A stretch of 19,922 nucleotides of DNA from NCBI GenBank assembly GCA_029747585.1, contig JAPEVF010000821.1, forward strand, positions 1-19,922, read 5' to 3'. Shown one piece after another: positions 1 to 12,900 of the stretch. The position numbers were made by a program, and so were the translations under genes. The stretch's first letter is position 1, and each line of letters opens with the position of its first letter. Under the pieces are notes generated by a model, which saw only the letters and a program-made list of their open reading frames with translations, searched no databases and had not been told where the DNA came from. This stretch comes from Pleurotus djamor. Its lineage: Eukaryota; Basidiomycota; Agaricomycetes; Agaricales; Pleurotaceae.

Positions 1-460
1 TCACACGCTGTCTGAAGAATTCTCTCAGGAAGTGGCCATACAGCAGCAACAACAACCACAGCACCATCAACTTGATCAGCCCTCACATGACTCGTTTGCG
101 AATGCGCACAGATCGCTCTCGCAGTGTATCGCCGAAGTTCATCAGCGGGCTGCTGTTCTTTTCCCGACAAGAAAGCCTTGTCAATGCTCACAACAAGCGA
201 GCGTCAATTGTCCCCCCAGCCATTCATGGAGTCCACCTCCCAAGATTTCTATGAGTATGTCGCCCGTACTACCAGATCTGTATGACAGCGCCTTGGCCCA
301 TGGCGTTTTGCCCGGGAACGGACCTGGGGTGCCTACAATCGGCACGACTCCGATATTTTCGTCGTCGTCAAGAATGGCGGTCGTGGACAGCATCAACTTT
401 GATTTTGGTGCTTTGAACCAACCTTGGAGCGACGGTTCTAGTTGGATGTCATGGTTCTAA
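1..460 (+). CDS. 3' end of a probable fungal transcription factor (partial)
   Basis: The frame is open from base 2 to the TAA ending at 460, giving about 152 residues with no start inside the window. It begins with a Gln-rich stretch (QQQQQ near residue 15), then Ser/Pro-rich low-complexity sequence. The last residues, DGSSWMSWF, resemble the end of the complete Zn2Cys6 gene downstream (TDTSYMAWF), and both tails are disordered and rich in S, P, H and D. I infer that this is the C-terminal tail of a tandem paralogue whose DNA-binding domain lies to the left of the window. No domain is visible in the part seen, so the family rests on the shared end and on position. A small intron inside the stretch cannot be excluded. 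Confidence 0.6.
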   Translation, partial: HTLSEEFSQEVAIQQQQQPQHHQLDQPSHDSFANAHRSLSQCIAEVHQRAAVLFPTRKPCQCSQQASVNCPPSHSWSPPPKISMSMSPVLPDLYDSALAHGVLPGNGPGVPTIGTTPIFSSSSRMAVVDSINFDFGALNQPWSDGSSWMSWF

Positions 461-826
461 GGTGTGACTTATTGGGACTATAACTGTCCTTTGTCTGTTT
501 TATCTCTCCTGCTGGAGACATCATTTTATGTACGTAGGATTTCATGTATACTCTACCAAACGAATTTTTGCGGTCTCATACACGACGACGACGGTCCATG
601 TGTACTTTTAACATTGGAGTTCCTTGGTCTGATTTCTGAGCCTTACTTGCTTCCAGAATGGGATATCTTACTCCTTGGAGGGGCGGGGTACCATCTTCAT
701 GTTACGCAGTTCAAGATGCAGCGGAGGCCTCGTGGCAGCAAACGCACCTTACGGAAACTCCTGTGTCTCCTGGTCTCCTATCCGCCTTAGGTAAATAGAG
801 CCAAATTAGTTCCGTTGGTCTTGGCG

Positions 827-848
827 TGGCTCAGCACTGGCTCAGCAC
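827..848. repeat. Perfect 11-bp tandem repeat, two copies
   Basis: TGGCTCAGCAC occurs twice head to tail (827-837 and 838-848). A related TGGCTCAGC recurs near 1113. It lies about 480 bp upstream of the transcription factor start. It could be a paired binding site or a slippage duplication; nothing in the sequence decides between them. Confidence 0.7.
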
Positions 849-1147
849 GGCACCGATTGTTTCGGGAAATCAACGAGGGTGGTTGACGGCTACCACGAAC
901 GTCCAACGGCAAAGCATTTCACGGATTGACCCTCTGGAAAGTGCTGCGCGGAGCCTTTCTTCCTGTTTCAAGTTTCATCCCCGAAAATTTAACATCGATG
1001 CGCGAACCTCCAAATGTTGGTTTCCTAGGTTGCTTTGGTTTCGAGGAGATGATAAGAGTCAGATGTGATTATACAGGATCGGCCTCCGAGAAATGTGGAT
1101 TTCAGGCACGATGGCTCAGCGCCAACCTCGTCAGTTCAGTCCTGTTT

Positions 1148-1154
1148 TATATAA
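1148..1154 (+). promoter_or_regulatory. TATA box of the Zn2Cys6 gene
   Basis: TATATAA lies 176 bp upstream of the ATG at 1330 and is followed by pyrimidine-rich sequence (CTTTCC, TTCTTCTC) of the kind common around fungal transcription starts. It implies a 5' leader of roughly 140-150 nt. Confidence 0.55.
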
Positions 1155-1329
1155 GGTGCCCAGCGTACGTTCTTCTCGGATTTCATCTTTCCTTACTGTT
1201 CACATCAACTGTCATCAAGTACGAAGTTCACATCCCCTTCTTCTCGCGTCATACACCCTGTTGAGACCCACGCTTCTTGACCACCGTGACTCTGCAGGCC
1301 GTGTGGATGTTAAATAGCGAAACTTGGTT

Positions 1330-4300
1330 ATGGACACTCATGCATTATCTATGGACATCGACTCTCGTCCTACGAAGCGGTCGCGGACCATGACTGTCTC
1401 TGCATCCGGCCACCCACTTTTGCATTCTGGTGATCATGTCTTCAATTGTCTCCATGAGGGTCGCTCAATCGCGTCCGCAGATGTGGATGCCAGCCTGCCC
1501 GTGCCCGTCAACGTCGCTCATCCTAGTGTCCCCCCTGCTCGAGATGTTGGAGCTACCATCTACCGGAAGGAGAATAGGACGAGTAAGACCCTTTCGTGTA
1601 ACGAGTGCCGCAGGTATGTTCCATGCTTCTTATTAAGAGTTCCCTCATCCCGTACTCATTGGTTACTCCCTCCAAAGGCTGAAGCTCAAGGTGAGCACTG
1701 TTTCCCGTCGTCCGATACGGAGCGGATAATCGCTGATTAATGATGCTTAGTGTGACCGAATATTTCCCTGCCAAGTAAGCTTCAAACCAGACCGCGTGCT
1801 TTCAAGCTTTGGCTCATTCATTTCCAGTCTTGCTGTAAACGGGGCTGCGCAGAAATTTGCCCTGATGGTAAGCCTCTGCAGACGACGGGGGGCTGAATTT
1901 GTTCTCATGATTTTGCTTCAGGTGCCCTGACGTCTGGTAAAGGAAGCCGGTGTGTTGATTTCTCCTACCATCTGATGCTTCTGTCTATTGATATCGGTGC
2001 TTCCCAAGCTTCATTCTTGCGAACACAGAGCAACTTCACGACAAAATACAACAATTATCCGACCGTGTGCGACAATTAGAAGAGGCATTGGAGATCCTAC
2101 AGAAACAGTATTCCACTCTGCCTCACCCCTTGTTAACGCCAGATCTACTCAAAATCAAGTCAACCTTTCACGTCGGACACAAAGATAGCCAAGCTATAAA
2201 TCATGTACCTAACAACGGGATGAACGGCGCCGACAATGGAAGCAAGCCTTCACCCACTTTTTATCGGTCACCGGAAAGCCCTGATGATGTAAGTCGAAAG
2301 CCTCCATGTCTCCACTAGGTCCACGATGATGACCGTTGTATCTCCAGCGTGCTTCCCGCCCAGCATCCAGGTCATCGTCAGCGTGTCCTGAAGTACCCCC
2401 TGATTTGCTTGAGCTAAGCTCGGCGTTCCCAGTTCCATGGACAATAGACTTGAAGCTGCGTAAACGAATTAGGGAGTCGCTACCACCATTTCAGACCGCT
2501 CAAGCCTTGTGTCGTGCTACTCGAGAGAATGCTTTGTGGCAGTGGGTCGTTCACCCCCTTCTTCTGAACTGCTTTTGACCCACATCACAGGTTCAATCTT
2601 GACGCGTCGAATACCTTCCTTGACAATCTCTTGGCTCATGTCTACTCCACACCCATCGAAGACCTGAGTCCTAGAAGACTCTCCTTACTGCTCATGAATC
2701 TCGCTGTTGGGAGCGTAGTAAGCGAGTCTGAATCCATAGGATCCCATATGGGAGAAGCCTTTCATCACCTTGCCCGAGCATCCGCTTGCGAGATCCCTTT
2801 GACCGAGGCGCCCGATTTCGATGTTGTTCATACCTTGGTGAGTATTCTCCGACTCACCGGAAGAAAGCTCTGACACGCGGTAGTTTTACATGATATGGTA
2901 TCAACTTTCGTTCTCCAACAACAGCAACGCCGTCACTTTGGCATGGAATACCATGGGGCTAACGGCGAAGTTGGCCCAGGGTGTAAGTCTCATTTCGTTG
3001 TTGTTGTGGGTGTTCATGTAGTTTTACTAATGCGGTGCGCCCTTGTAGCTCGGTCTCCGTACGTAACGCGATTGAACTCGCTGGCTATCGACTTGCTCCA
3101 TTGTTTACGGGCATTTGTTTTAGACCGTGATGCATCTCGTTCCAAAGTTCTACCGGAGGAAGAAGAGCGCAAACGCGCAGTTTTTTGGGAACTCGTTAAT
3201 ATGGACACGAGGCTGGTATGCTCATCTTGGCTTGTAGTGGATGTTCCGACGGCTGATCACTACCGTTCTAAAACAGAGTCTCTCTTTGGGACGCCCTCCA
3301 TCGTTGTTCCTGACACACATTGACGCCAAACCGCTTACCTATCAGGGCTCTGAAGCGACACATTATCATGGCTGGAAAGCCAAGTTCCTCAGACAATGTC
3401 TAGATCCCATTTTGCAGCTCACAATCCAAGTCGAGCCCCCCTCTTACCGTCAGATCGTTCAGGCCGACGCTCTAGTACGGGAATTCCCGACTTTGGAACT
3501 GGTGACTGGGCTCGATGAGCAAAATCCACGGTCATCGGTCATGCAGCATGCTGTGGCTGTTACGGGCAGAGAAATTGGTGAGTTGTAGTACGTTTACGCC
3601 ACTGGCAACCGCAGTTTTTGTCTAGGCCTTTTTCTTCCCTTTTTACGTTTTAGCCTCGGTGCTTGGACTCATCCCTACTTTGTTTCATTTTAGCACTGTT
3701 GCAGCTCCATCGGCGCTATTTCTTGCAGGCTTTGAATAACTCTGAAGAGTTTAATTTGGGACATGAACATGGACCGTCCGTTTTGGCGACCTATCTGGCT
3801 GCCTCCTCCCTTATCACATCAACCCAGGAGTTGTTCAACCTGGCGCCTGACTTGTCGGCGAGGTTCCTACATTTTTGGTTTAATATATTCTCTGCTGGGG
3901 TAAGTCTTACTGCGTCTTTTTCTGGGAAGGAGTGAATGATGAACATCATGCGACAGGTTGCGTTATCTTTAATAACAATCCGGGCACCTTCTAGTCGCCT
4001 CTCACCACACGCACTCCAATCTTTGAAGAGGGCTCGCCACCTGTTTAGAGAAGTTGCAAAACTGTTACCCTTCTGCGCGAAGGCTCTGGTATGTCTTCTT
4101 AATTAGCTCTTTATGGCCAATGGTTGATGGTCAAAACTCGGCAGCCTGTATTGGACAAGCTCATGGCCAAGGCTCAGAAGGCCTATGACGAACGTGTGGA
4201 CCTTATTCGCCTGGATACGGATAGGAAGTCCGTTGAGTCTAACGCGCGGATTTCTACATACTTCTTCGACTCGCATCCTCATCTTCTGTCGAATGCTCAA

Positions 4301-4618
4301 AACCTCGCATCGCAGTCTCGACTGCTTCCTGTTCCCAGGCCACACGTAGGCCCTGGCTGCCCAGGACTCCCCAAAGTGGAAGAAAACATTGACCTTCTTC
4401 CCTCTGCGTACGCGTTTAATGTCCTCGGGCTTGGGACCGGTGATCGTCTCGCTTCTTTACCCCTCAATGATGGTGATGATCACAACGATTTTGCCCAAAT
4501 ACACCCTCATCCTTTTGCACCATGTCCACCGCGCATAGCGGAGAATGACGCTGTCAATATGGAGTGCGGTGCATTTACTCTGGAGCTTACAGATACATCT
4601 TATATGGCTTGGTTCTAA
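1330..4618 (+). CDS. Zn(II)2Cys6 transcription factor with fungal_trans domain
   Basis: Probable nuclear DNA-binding regulator; targets unknown. Model of 15 exons, 807 aa, all phases consistent: 1330-1613, 1678-1690, 1751-1774, 1828-1867, 1922-1949, 2009-2288, 2348-2541, 2591-2837, 2884-2982, 3049-3058, 3124-3215, 3277-3577, 3694-3899, 3957-4088, 4145-4618. The zinc cluster (residues 90-118) is assembled across four exons: CNECRRLKLKCDR, then FPCQ, then SCCKRGCAEIC. It is followed by GKGSR and a short coiled-coil linker (about 131-163, ANTEQLHDKIQQLSDRVRQL). The middle region has fungal_trans (PF04082-type) landmarks: LGLHRDASRSK, AVFWELVNMDTRL and SLGRPPSLFLTHID, around 403-455. The tail is Pro/His/Asp-rich and disordered. 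ATG 1330 is the first in frame after the TATA box. The domain assignment is firm; individual minor splice sites are less certain. Confidence 0.9.
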
Positions 4619-5335
4619 TGTTCTTCCTTGGTATTTTTNGTTGGCATTACTTTAGTTATCTTACAGCTGTTTGTATACCCCCTCTCGCTCTTCGCGCGAT
4701 GTTGTATTTGTCTCCAACGTTCTTGCTGATACGATGTTATGTACGATGGAGGCTTGCTTCTCTCTCCCACCCTTAGCTTCGTCAGGCCGTTCGAGGATCA
4801 CCAAACGTTTAAAAGTATACACCCGCGCTCCATCCACGAACCGAACAAGGTTGCGAACTCGGACAACGAGACTCTCTTCCATTCTTTAGCTGTTGCTCAT
4901 GTGCTTATGGGGTTGCTAGGCTGGTGCTAGCCTGTGGCAGCGACCCTGGAACTTGATCGACTTCGGCTCGGAAGCCCGGAAGATCGGATTCGACCCAGGC
5001 CGATACAACTTCTAAGACGAGTGGAATACTTATCGATAGAACCTAGAAGTTTCGGCAACTTCACAACAAAATTCGTGTTCGCCGCGTCCGGTTCACTTGG
5101 GCTTTACCAAGTTGCTCGGGGCCCCAAGCTGGAGTTCACGCCAAACTAAAGCGAGGTGGATAGTTCACTGGCCACCGATTTCAAGGCTAATTTGCTCTTC
5201 ACGTTGTTCTTCGGGCCCGAACTAGCTTCAAGATTACATTTGTGTTCAGAATCCTTTTAAGAGCCCACACGCAATGGTCTCCTTCACCGTCCAACGGCTC
5301 TCAGATCCCCTGTATTTGACGCGCTCACTGTGATC
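4619..5335 (+). other. Intergenic region between the transcription factor and ICMT copy A
   Basis: No gene is recognised. It starts with a T-rich 3' untranslated-like stretch carrying an undetermined base at 4639. Open frames on both strands around 4660-4930 overlap and show no domain. A 12-bp perfect palindrome, TTCGGGCCCGAA, lies at 5210-5221. A promoter element shared with ICMT copy B follows at 5251-5260. No tRNA-like A and B boxes were found. Confidence 0.55.
5251..5260 (+). promoter_or_regulatory. Conserved ATCCTTTTAA element upstream of ICMT copy A
   Basis: The 10-mer ends 75 bp before the ATG at 5336. The same 10-mer sits at exactly the same distance before the start of the inverted paralogue (17205-17214, minus strand), although the sequence between motif and ATG has otherwise diverged. 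It may serve as a TATA-like core element or a regulator site. Confidence 0.5.
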
Positions 5336-6108
5336 ATGTTTTCGTCTGCGCTCCTCAAACTCGTTTTTTTGGTGACGAATGTCGTCGCTTGCTTTGTCGC
5401 TTCCAGAGATCCGGGGAAATTCCACCCACCGTCGTCTTCTGAACGACTCAAAGTTTCTGGCTGGGAACACTGGACTCATGTATATATAACCATTCTCAGG
5501 GTTCGTCTACTGCCATGCTGCGAAGTCAAATTTCCCGCTAACATCCAAGCATTCAGATCGGAACCATCATCCTACCTTTGTGCGAGGTCCTGACGATCCT
5601 GACGCTCTTCACCGGCCCCAATTCTTCGTTTTACAAAGTCGTCTCTACGCTTCTCCCTTTCAGCATGATGTCAAATGCTTCCCGCCTTTCCATCACACCC
5701 GCTTTCGTCATGTTCAGCAGTATATCCATCACCGCAGCCCTCCTCCGTCGATACTGCTTCATCATCCTTGGGCGACTATTCACATACGATCTTAGCATTC
5801 GAGAGGGTCATAAACTCATCACAACCGGTCCATATTCTATCGTGCGCCATCCATCGTACACTTGCTTTTTCATGATTTGGTTGGCCGCCCCGGGTTCTCA
5901 ACTCATCCATGGATCATGGCTCAGGGAATGCACCGTAGTGGGACATTTGTACTGGAGGCTTTTCATTATTGCGCTGTTGGCATCCATATACCCCTGGGGC
6001 TCTTCTAGGATGGAAAAGGAAGATCAGATGCTGAGAAGCAAGTTCGGGAAGGAGTGGGATACATGGAGCAAGGCCGTACCATATTGGCTAATTCCTGGAG
6101 TGTACTGA
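5336..6108 (+). CDS. Isoprenylcysteine O-methyltransferase-like protein, copy A
   Basis: By family, an ER-membrane enzyme that methylates the carboxyl group of the C-terminal prenylated cysteine of CAAX proteins (Ras, Rho, a-factor-type pheromones) using S-adenosylmethionine. Two exons, 5336-5500 and 5557-6108, give 238 aa, close to yeast Ste14. Hydrophobic segments lie at about 5-22, 56-75, 100-125, 158-175 and 185-205. The SAM/isoprenoid-binding signature GHKLITTGPYSIVRHPSYT is at 139-157. The C-terminal block RMEKEDQMLRSKFGKEW, then VPYWLIPG, matches the ICMT end. The start is supported by alignment with copy B, which has the same intron position, phase and unusual GTTCGT donor. It ends convergent to RSP5, 279 bp away. 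It may be an ICMT-like paralogue with another substrate rather than the Ste14 orthologue. Confidence 0.9.
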
Positions 6109-6387
6109 ATAATCCATCTGGAGCTTAGATAGTTGAATGTGGAGATGGTTGAGCGTCCTAAAGCCCAAGTCTGGCTTCCACCCAGCCAAGTCATTTCGCT
6201 CTTTGGTTTTCATCAATCTTCACCTCATACCCAGCTACCTGCGCTACTGGGGATGGGGGAGGGTATATTAAAAATGGTCTCTATGTATAGCAATACAATT
6301 CCGTGGCATGAAAATGATCAGAGTAAGCACGAGAGCGATAGAACATGAAGAAATCCAGAAACTAAGGAAAAAGACCTGATCCACCAA

Positions 6388-9126
<2,739 letters not shown>

Positions 9127-9265
9127 TATCAATCTCGACCACGATGGGGAACAGGAAGAGGCGAGGCTGAGGAGCCCGCAGAACAAGGCAATAAATTGGA
9201 CGAGCGCCGAGATTCGGCGGTCACCTGTTTTCGACCAAATAGCGCCCATTTACTTCCAGGAGTAA

Positions 9266-9287
9266 CAAGTTGTACTCAAGTTGTACT
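9266..9287. repeat. Perfect 11-bp tandem repeat in the RSP5 divergent promoter
   Basis: CAAGTTGTACT occurs twice head to tail (9266-9276, 9277-9287) in the 282-bp gap between the RSP5 start (9126, minus) and the ATG at 9409 (plus). Its place in a shared promoter makes a paired regulator site conceivable. A chance duplication is equally possible. Confidence 0.65.
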
Positions 9288-9408
9288 ACACCGGAAGCAA
9301 TCAAGAAACGGCTACACGATTTCCCTTGGACAAGTGTAACGTCGCTAGGAAGGCATGACCTCAGTTCTATGCGGAAGGAACCGACAGCGATGAAGGATCC
9401 AATATTCA

Positions 9409-10018
9409 ATGGCTGACGCGGCTTCTACTACGTTCGTGCAGAGTCTGCAGACTTCCTTACTTGGTCAATACGCCGTATCTCATGGAGTCGGAGTGGTGCT
9501 CAACAAGCTTACTTGTATGACAATTCCAGCCTTTTCATTAGCTTCTCGCTCCCCCAAGTGGCTTGGTTTAACAGCTCTTACCAACGCCATTTGCACGCGC
9601 CCGAGCTTGGCTCAAACTTCTTCATGCCTCGGTATCACCTATCGCCCATCGAGCAGCGCAGGGTAAAACATTGAGGTTAGTGGCTATATCCCCTCTCACG
9701 ATAAGGATAAGAATGTTGGCTGACCCGCCGAACTGGCATCTTTCTCAGATTCAATTGGGGGCCGGCGTTGAGGCATTAGATGGTCGGCTCGGCTCCCTAT
9801 ACTGGCTGAGCAATGGGACTATCTTTGGCTTTGATGGTCTTGGTATGTCATCAGACCAGCTGGTCTACGCAAGGTCTACGTTGGAAAAAGTCAATGAGTG
9901 TGGCATTCCAACGAATAAGCATTACACACCCCGGGCAATGACATCTCATGCGCTATGCTTGCGGAGAGCAAAGAGTGAGTCAATTATCTTGGCTGTGCAA
10001 TGTTCTCACACATTTTGA
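9409..10018 (+). CDS. Small protein of unknown function
   Basis: I do not recognise this protein. The best model has three exons (9409-9514, 9559-9662, 9749-10018), giving 159 aa in a consistent frame. Exon 1 encodes MADAASTTFVQSLQTSLLGQ and a hydrophobic stretch, AVSHGVGVVLNKL. Exon 2 gives LAWFNSSYQRHLHAPELG and FFMPRYHLSPIEQR. Exon 3 gives GAGVEALDGRLGSLYWLSNG. Exon 2 reads as well-formed protein, which favours splicing over the unspliced frame ending at 9666. The first intron would be only 44 bp. The 3' end is uncertain: a consensus GTATGT donor at 9843 and a GTGAGT near 9974 suggest further introns and another C-terminus. It is divergent from RSP5 with 282 bp between the starts. Confidence 0.4.
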
Positions 10019-10171
10019 CTTTTGCACGACCCTTTTTGTGCATACCAAATCGCGCGAACAATGGTCAGCCCACCGAGCCACTGTCCCACCCTCTCGAACA
10101 TATGACGTAGTGAGGTTTCACTCTTAAACTCGATCACCCATCTTCCCTTGCGACCTCCTCAATCCCTTGTT

Positions 10172-10185
10172 NCCCCCCCCCCCCC
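10172..10185. repeat. Poly-C run with an undetermined base
   Basis: An N followed by 13 consecutive C lies in the leader about 45 bp before the RasGEF ATG. The length is probably unreliable, because homopolymers next to N usually mark a sequencing or assembly ambiguity. It is outside the coding sequence. Confidence 0.8.
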
Positions 10186-10230
10186 ACAAAATTTTTCATC
10201 CCCGATCAATTTTACCCCGCACAATACAAA

Positions 10231-12900
10231 ATGTCTCAACAGCCCCACAAACATACAAAGATTCCAGGCGAATCTTCTTCATCTTCCGACACATCGTCTG
10301 TCTGCGATGTCGATACCTGCGTCGGCATTCTCGGATGGTGCTCCCCCATGTCGAAGGAGGCTGAACCCACCCTAGAGTGTTTATTCCCAGCTATCGCGTC
10401 CTCAATCAAACTCTTCCATGGGTTCCTCACTAAGGGCGATGAAAACAGCCTCCGTACTATGACGCCCATCCTCGCAGGGAATGTGGCCTCTGTATATAGG
10501 CAGCTCAAGGGCGGTCCAAAGGAGTTGGTCGATGACATGCGTTACTTGATATCCAAGTGTCAGGTACGACGATGTCTTACAGATTTTCGAACGCTTTCCT
10601 TCCCCAAGAATCCGACGGCGGGCGAACGCGATGACTGCTTTCGATCAACCCAGGCCAATGTCAACCGCCTCGTATTTTTCTTAAAACAGTTCATCGCCAT
10701 CGTCAATACTTTGCTCATTGAACTTGGCCTTGCACCTTCTACACCAAAACCCTCACCACCTTCCTCTCGCGGCTCTTTGGCCCTTCCATCTAATGACAAC
10801 CACGCCTCCGATGAAAGACTTGTTGGTGCCACAGCTCCGAAGCCACGCTTCACACCTACTCCCGTCATGAAGCCTACATTGTTGGTTCCCTTATTACCCG
10901 CGTCCTACTCAACTGAGACGTTGGCTACCTACAAAACCACCTCAAGCGCAAAGTCCTTCCTTCGGGCCATGATTCGGCGCTTGGGGAAGTCCAAGTCCTC
11001 CCTTTCCGCTTCCTCTTCTACAAGCATCCTGGATCTCAAGACTTCATTCGATGCCCAAACCATCATCGAGCTAATCGAAGACAAAAAGCTTCCCGACATG
11101 CCCTATGACCCTCGGAGATCTGCTATATATTTTCCTATCGGTACAAAGTTCTCCAATATGGACATCGAGAAGTTGATGCCCAACATGGAAGATCAGACCA
11201 TCCGCCTCACCTCCGACGGCAAGCTTAAAGCTGCGTCTCTGACATCGCTCGTCCGCATCCTTACATCCCCAGAAGCCGCTCGCATCCCAGATTTCACCCA
11301 TATCTTCTTCATGACCTTCCGTTTCTTCACCACCCCAAGCGACCTCTTTGTTGCGCTAATGGAACGTTTCAACGTCCTCTCCTCATGGATGACGCCGAAG
11401 CTTAACGAGACGGAGAAAGAGTTGGTATCACTTCAAGCGGAGGAAGTTCGAGTTAGCGTGGTCCGCGCGCTGGCTACCTGGCTTTGGGATTATTGGCGTC
11501 CCGAAACTGACTTTGCCATCCTCTCCAAAATCGAGGAGTTCGCGACCCGTGACCTTGTTGGGAACGTCCCTGACTTGAAGATCGCTTGGGGGCTAGCTCA
11601 AGCCGCTTGGAGGATTGATTCTGGGATGGCTCGTTACGGCAACAAAATCAAGCTTTCCGCCGTCCCTCCGGAAGAGATCTGTCCGCTCAAGGCGACGGGT
11701 TATGACATCTTCAAACTTTGCTCTCAAGGTCCTCCTACCCTAGGAGAAGTTTTCTGCGACGAGGGAGCTAGAGAAGAATTTGCGCGTCAGGTCACCATCA
11801 AGGCCTCTGGGTTCTTCTTCTCCGTGAGCCCGAACGATATGATCATGCTATGGAAAGGGCGGACAAAGGGATTGGATAAAACTCGCCGAGCGTTGGAAAA
11901 TTTGAATACTCTTGAGAGTGCCTTGTGTATTTGGACCCTTGAATCCATCCTAGCGGAGTCTGATCCCATCCACCGCGCCAACGTTTTGGAGTTCTGGATC
12001 GATATCACAACGGTACGTTCTTTCCATGTTTAATCGGACACTCAGATTCATTTTGCTTCTTATTCTAGCGTTGTATCAAACTAAGGAATTTCAGCTCCGC
12101 ATACAGTATATACTCCGGCCTCTCGAATAGCGCTATCTCTCGCTTGAAGATGACTGTTGGGGTGAGCATCCCACCCGAACGCTCGTTATTCGTATATTCA
12201 CAACTGATGATTATGTTAGATTGTGACACCTCGCTTTAAGGCTCAGTACCGTGCATTTGACGCTCTGTTCCAAGGACGCAACTGGATCAACTATCGCAAA
12301 GTACTGGAAGGACGTCCGCAAGCCACCGTGCCCTTGTTGTGTAAGTCTCGTCCATCGCAGCCCTCCAGATCCACTGACTTTGTCGTATTATCAAGTCGTG
12401 ATGAAGCATGACGTATCTGCGACTGAGGGAATGGCGACCAAGTCACCCTCCGAACAGAATGGGGAGAAGACTCTGATTAACTACAACCCGGTTCGCGTCA
12501 TGATGGACACTGTGACAAGTAAGTTGACTTCGATCCGCTCTTCATTTCATTCTCTCATCTCTTGGTCCCTCTAGCCATCGATAATTGTCGCGTCCAATAC
12601 TACTTGAGTGAAGACGAAAACTATCAAGATTGGATGAAAGGCCAGCTTCGCCGTTATGAACTGACCGCGGCCGAAGAATCCCAACGCTTGAACGCGTTGT
12701 ACCAAACTAGGTATGCTACTCGCTACCCCAAAAGTTACCATGTCTGAGTCCCGTCTGTGGTGCCTTTTCTATCATTTAGTAAAAAGCACGAATCCAATTT
12801 CCCCCAAGCACTCGCGAAAGCCGATCTTTGGACTAATGCGATTCAAACATTTTGGCCGGATTACCCCGGTCCATTCCGCAAAGAAATGCCTCCCGGGTGA
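10231..12900 (+). CDS. Ras guanine-nucleotide exchange factor (RasGEF_N + CDC25-like)
   Basis: By family, promotes GDP-GTP exchange on a Ras-type GTPase at membranes. Model: 10231-10563, 10654-12012, 12069-12161, 12220-12340, 12396-12518, 12575-12710, 12780-12900; 761 aa. The first intron (90 bp) is free of stops; without splicing the protein is 791 aa. The N-terminal third is helical and Ser/Pro-rich with no named domain. RasGEF_N lies at about 290-420 (SDGKLKAASLTSLVRILTS, FMTFRFFTTPSDLFVALMER). The catalytic CDC25-like domain lies at about 475-740: EEFARQVTIKASGFFFSVSP, LESILAESDPIHRANVLEFW, then RCIKLRNFSSAYSIYSGLSN, SRLKMTV, and INYNPVRVMMDTV in place of the usual LINFSKRR. The domain is diverged in its first block. 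It ends PFRKEMPPG. It lies between the two ICMT copies and upstream of the acyl-CoA ligase on the same strand. Confidence 0.88.

Larger units (their letters stand above)
461..1329 (+). other. Intergenic region and promoter of the Zn2Cys6 gene
   Basis: There is no convincing gene here. Open frames on the + strand (464-790, 826-1068, 926-1264) lack recognisable domains and overlap one another in different frames. The left part is expected to hold the 3' untranslated region of the partial gene. The right part should hold the promoter and 5' leader of the gene starting at 1330. A perfect 11-bp tandem repeat and a TATA box, listed separately, are the only distinct elements seen. Confidence 0.6.

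Noticed and set aside
464..1264. Several + strand open frames after the first partial gene
   Set aside because: They overlap in different frames, lack domain-like sequence and occupy the expected untranslated and promoter DNA.
4931..5040. TCGAATCC-like box suggesting a tRNA on the minus strand
   Set aside because: The B box is imperfect, and no A box or cloverleaf with a terminal T run could be drawn.
5210..5221. 12-bp perfect palindrome TTCGGGCCCGAA
   Set aside because: Several 12-bp palindromes are expected by chance in 20 kb, and it has no counterpart upstream of ICMT copy B.
9409..9666. Unspliced 85-aa reading of the gene next to RSP5
   Set aside because: The spliced frame gives a more protein-like second exon and connects in phase to a third exon; the unspliced tail is Ser-rich and nondescript.
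10172..10185. Poly-C tract as a regulatory element
   Set aside because: It adjoins an undetermined base, so its length and even its presence may be a sequencing artefact.
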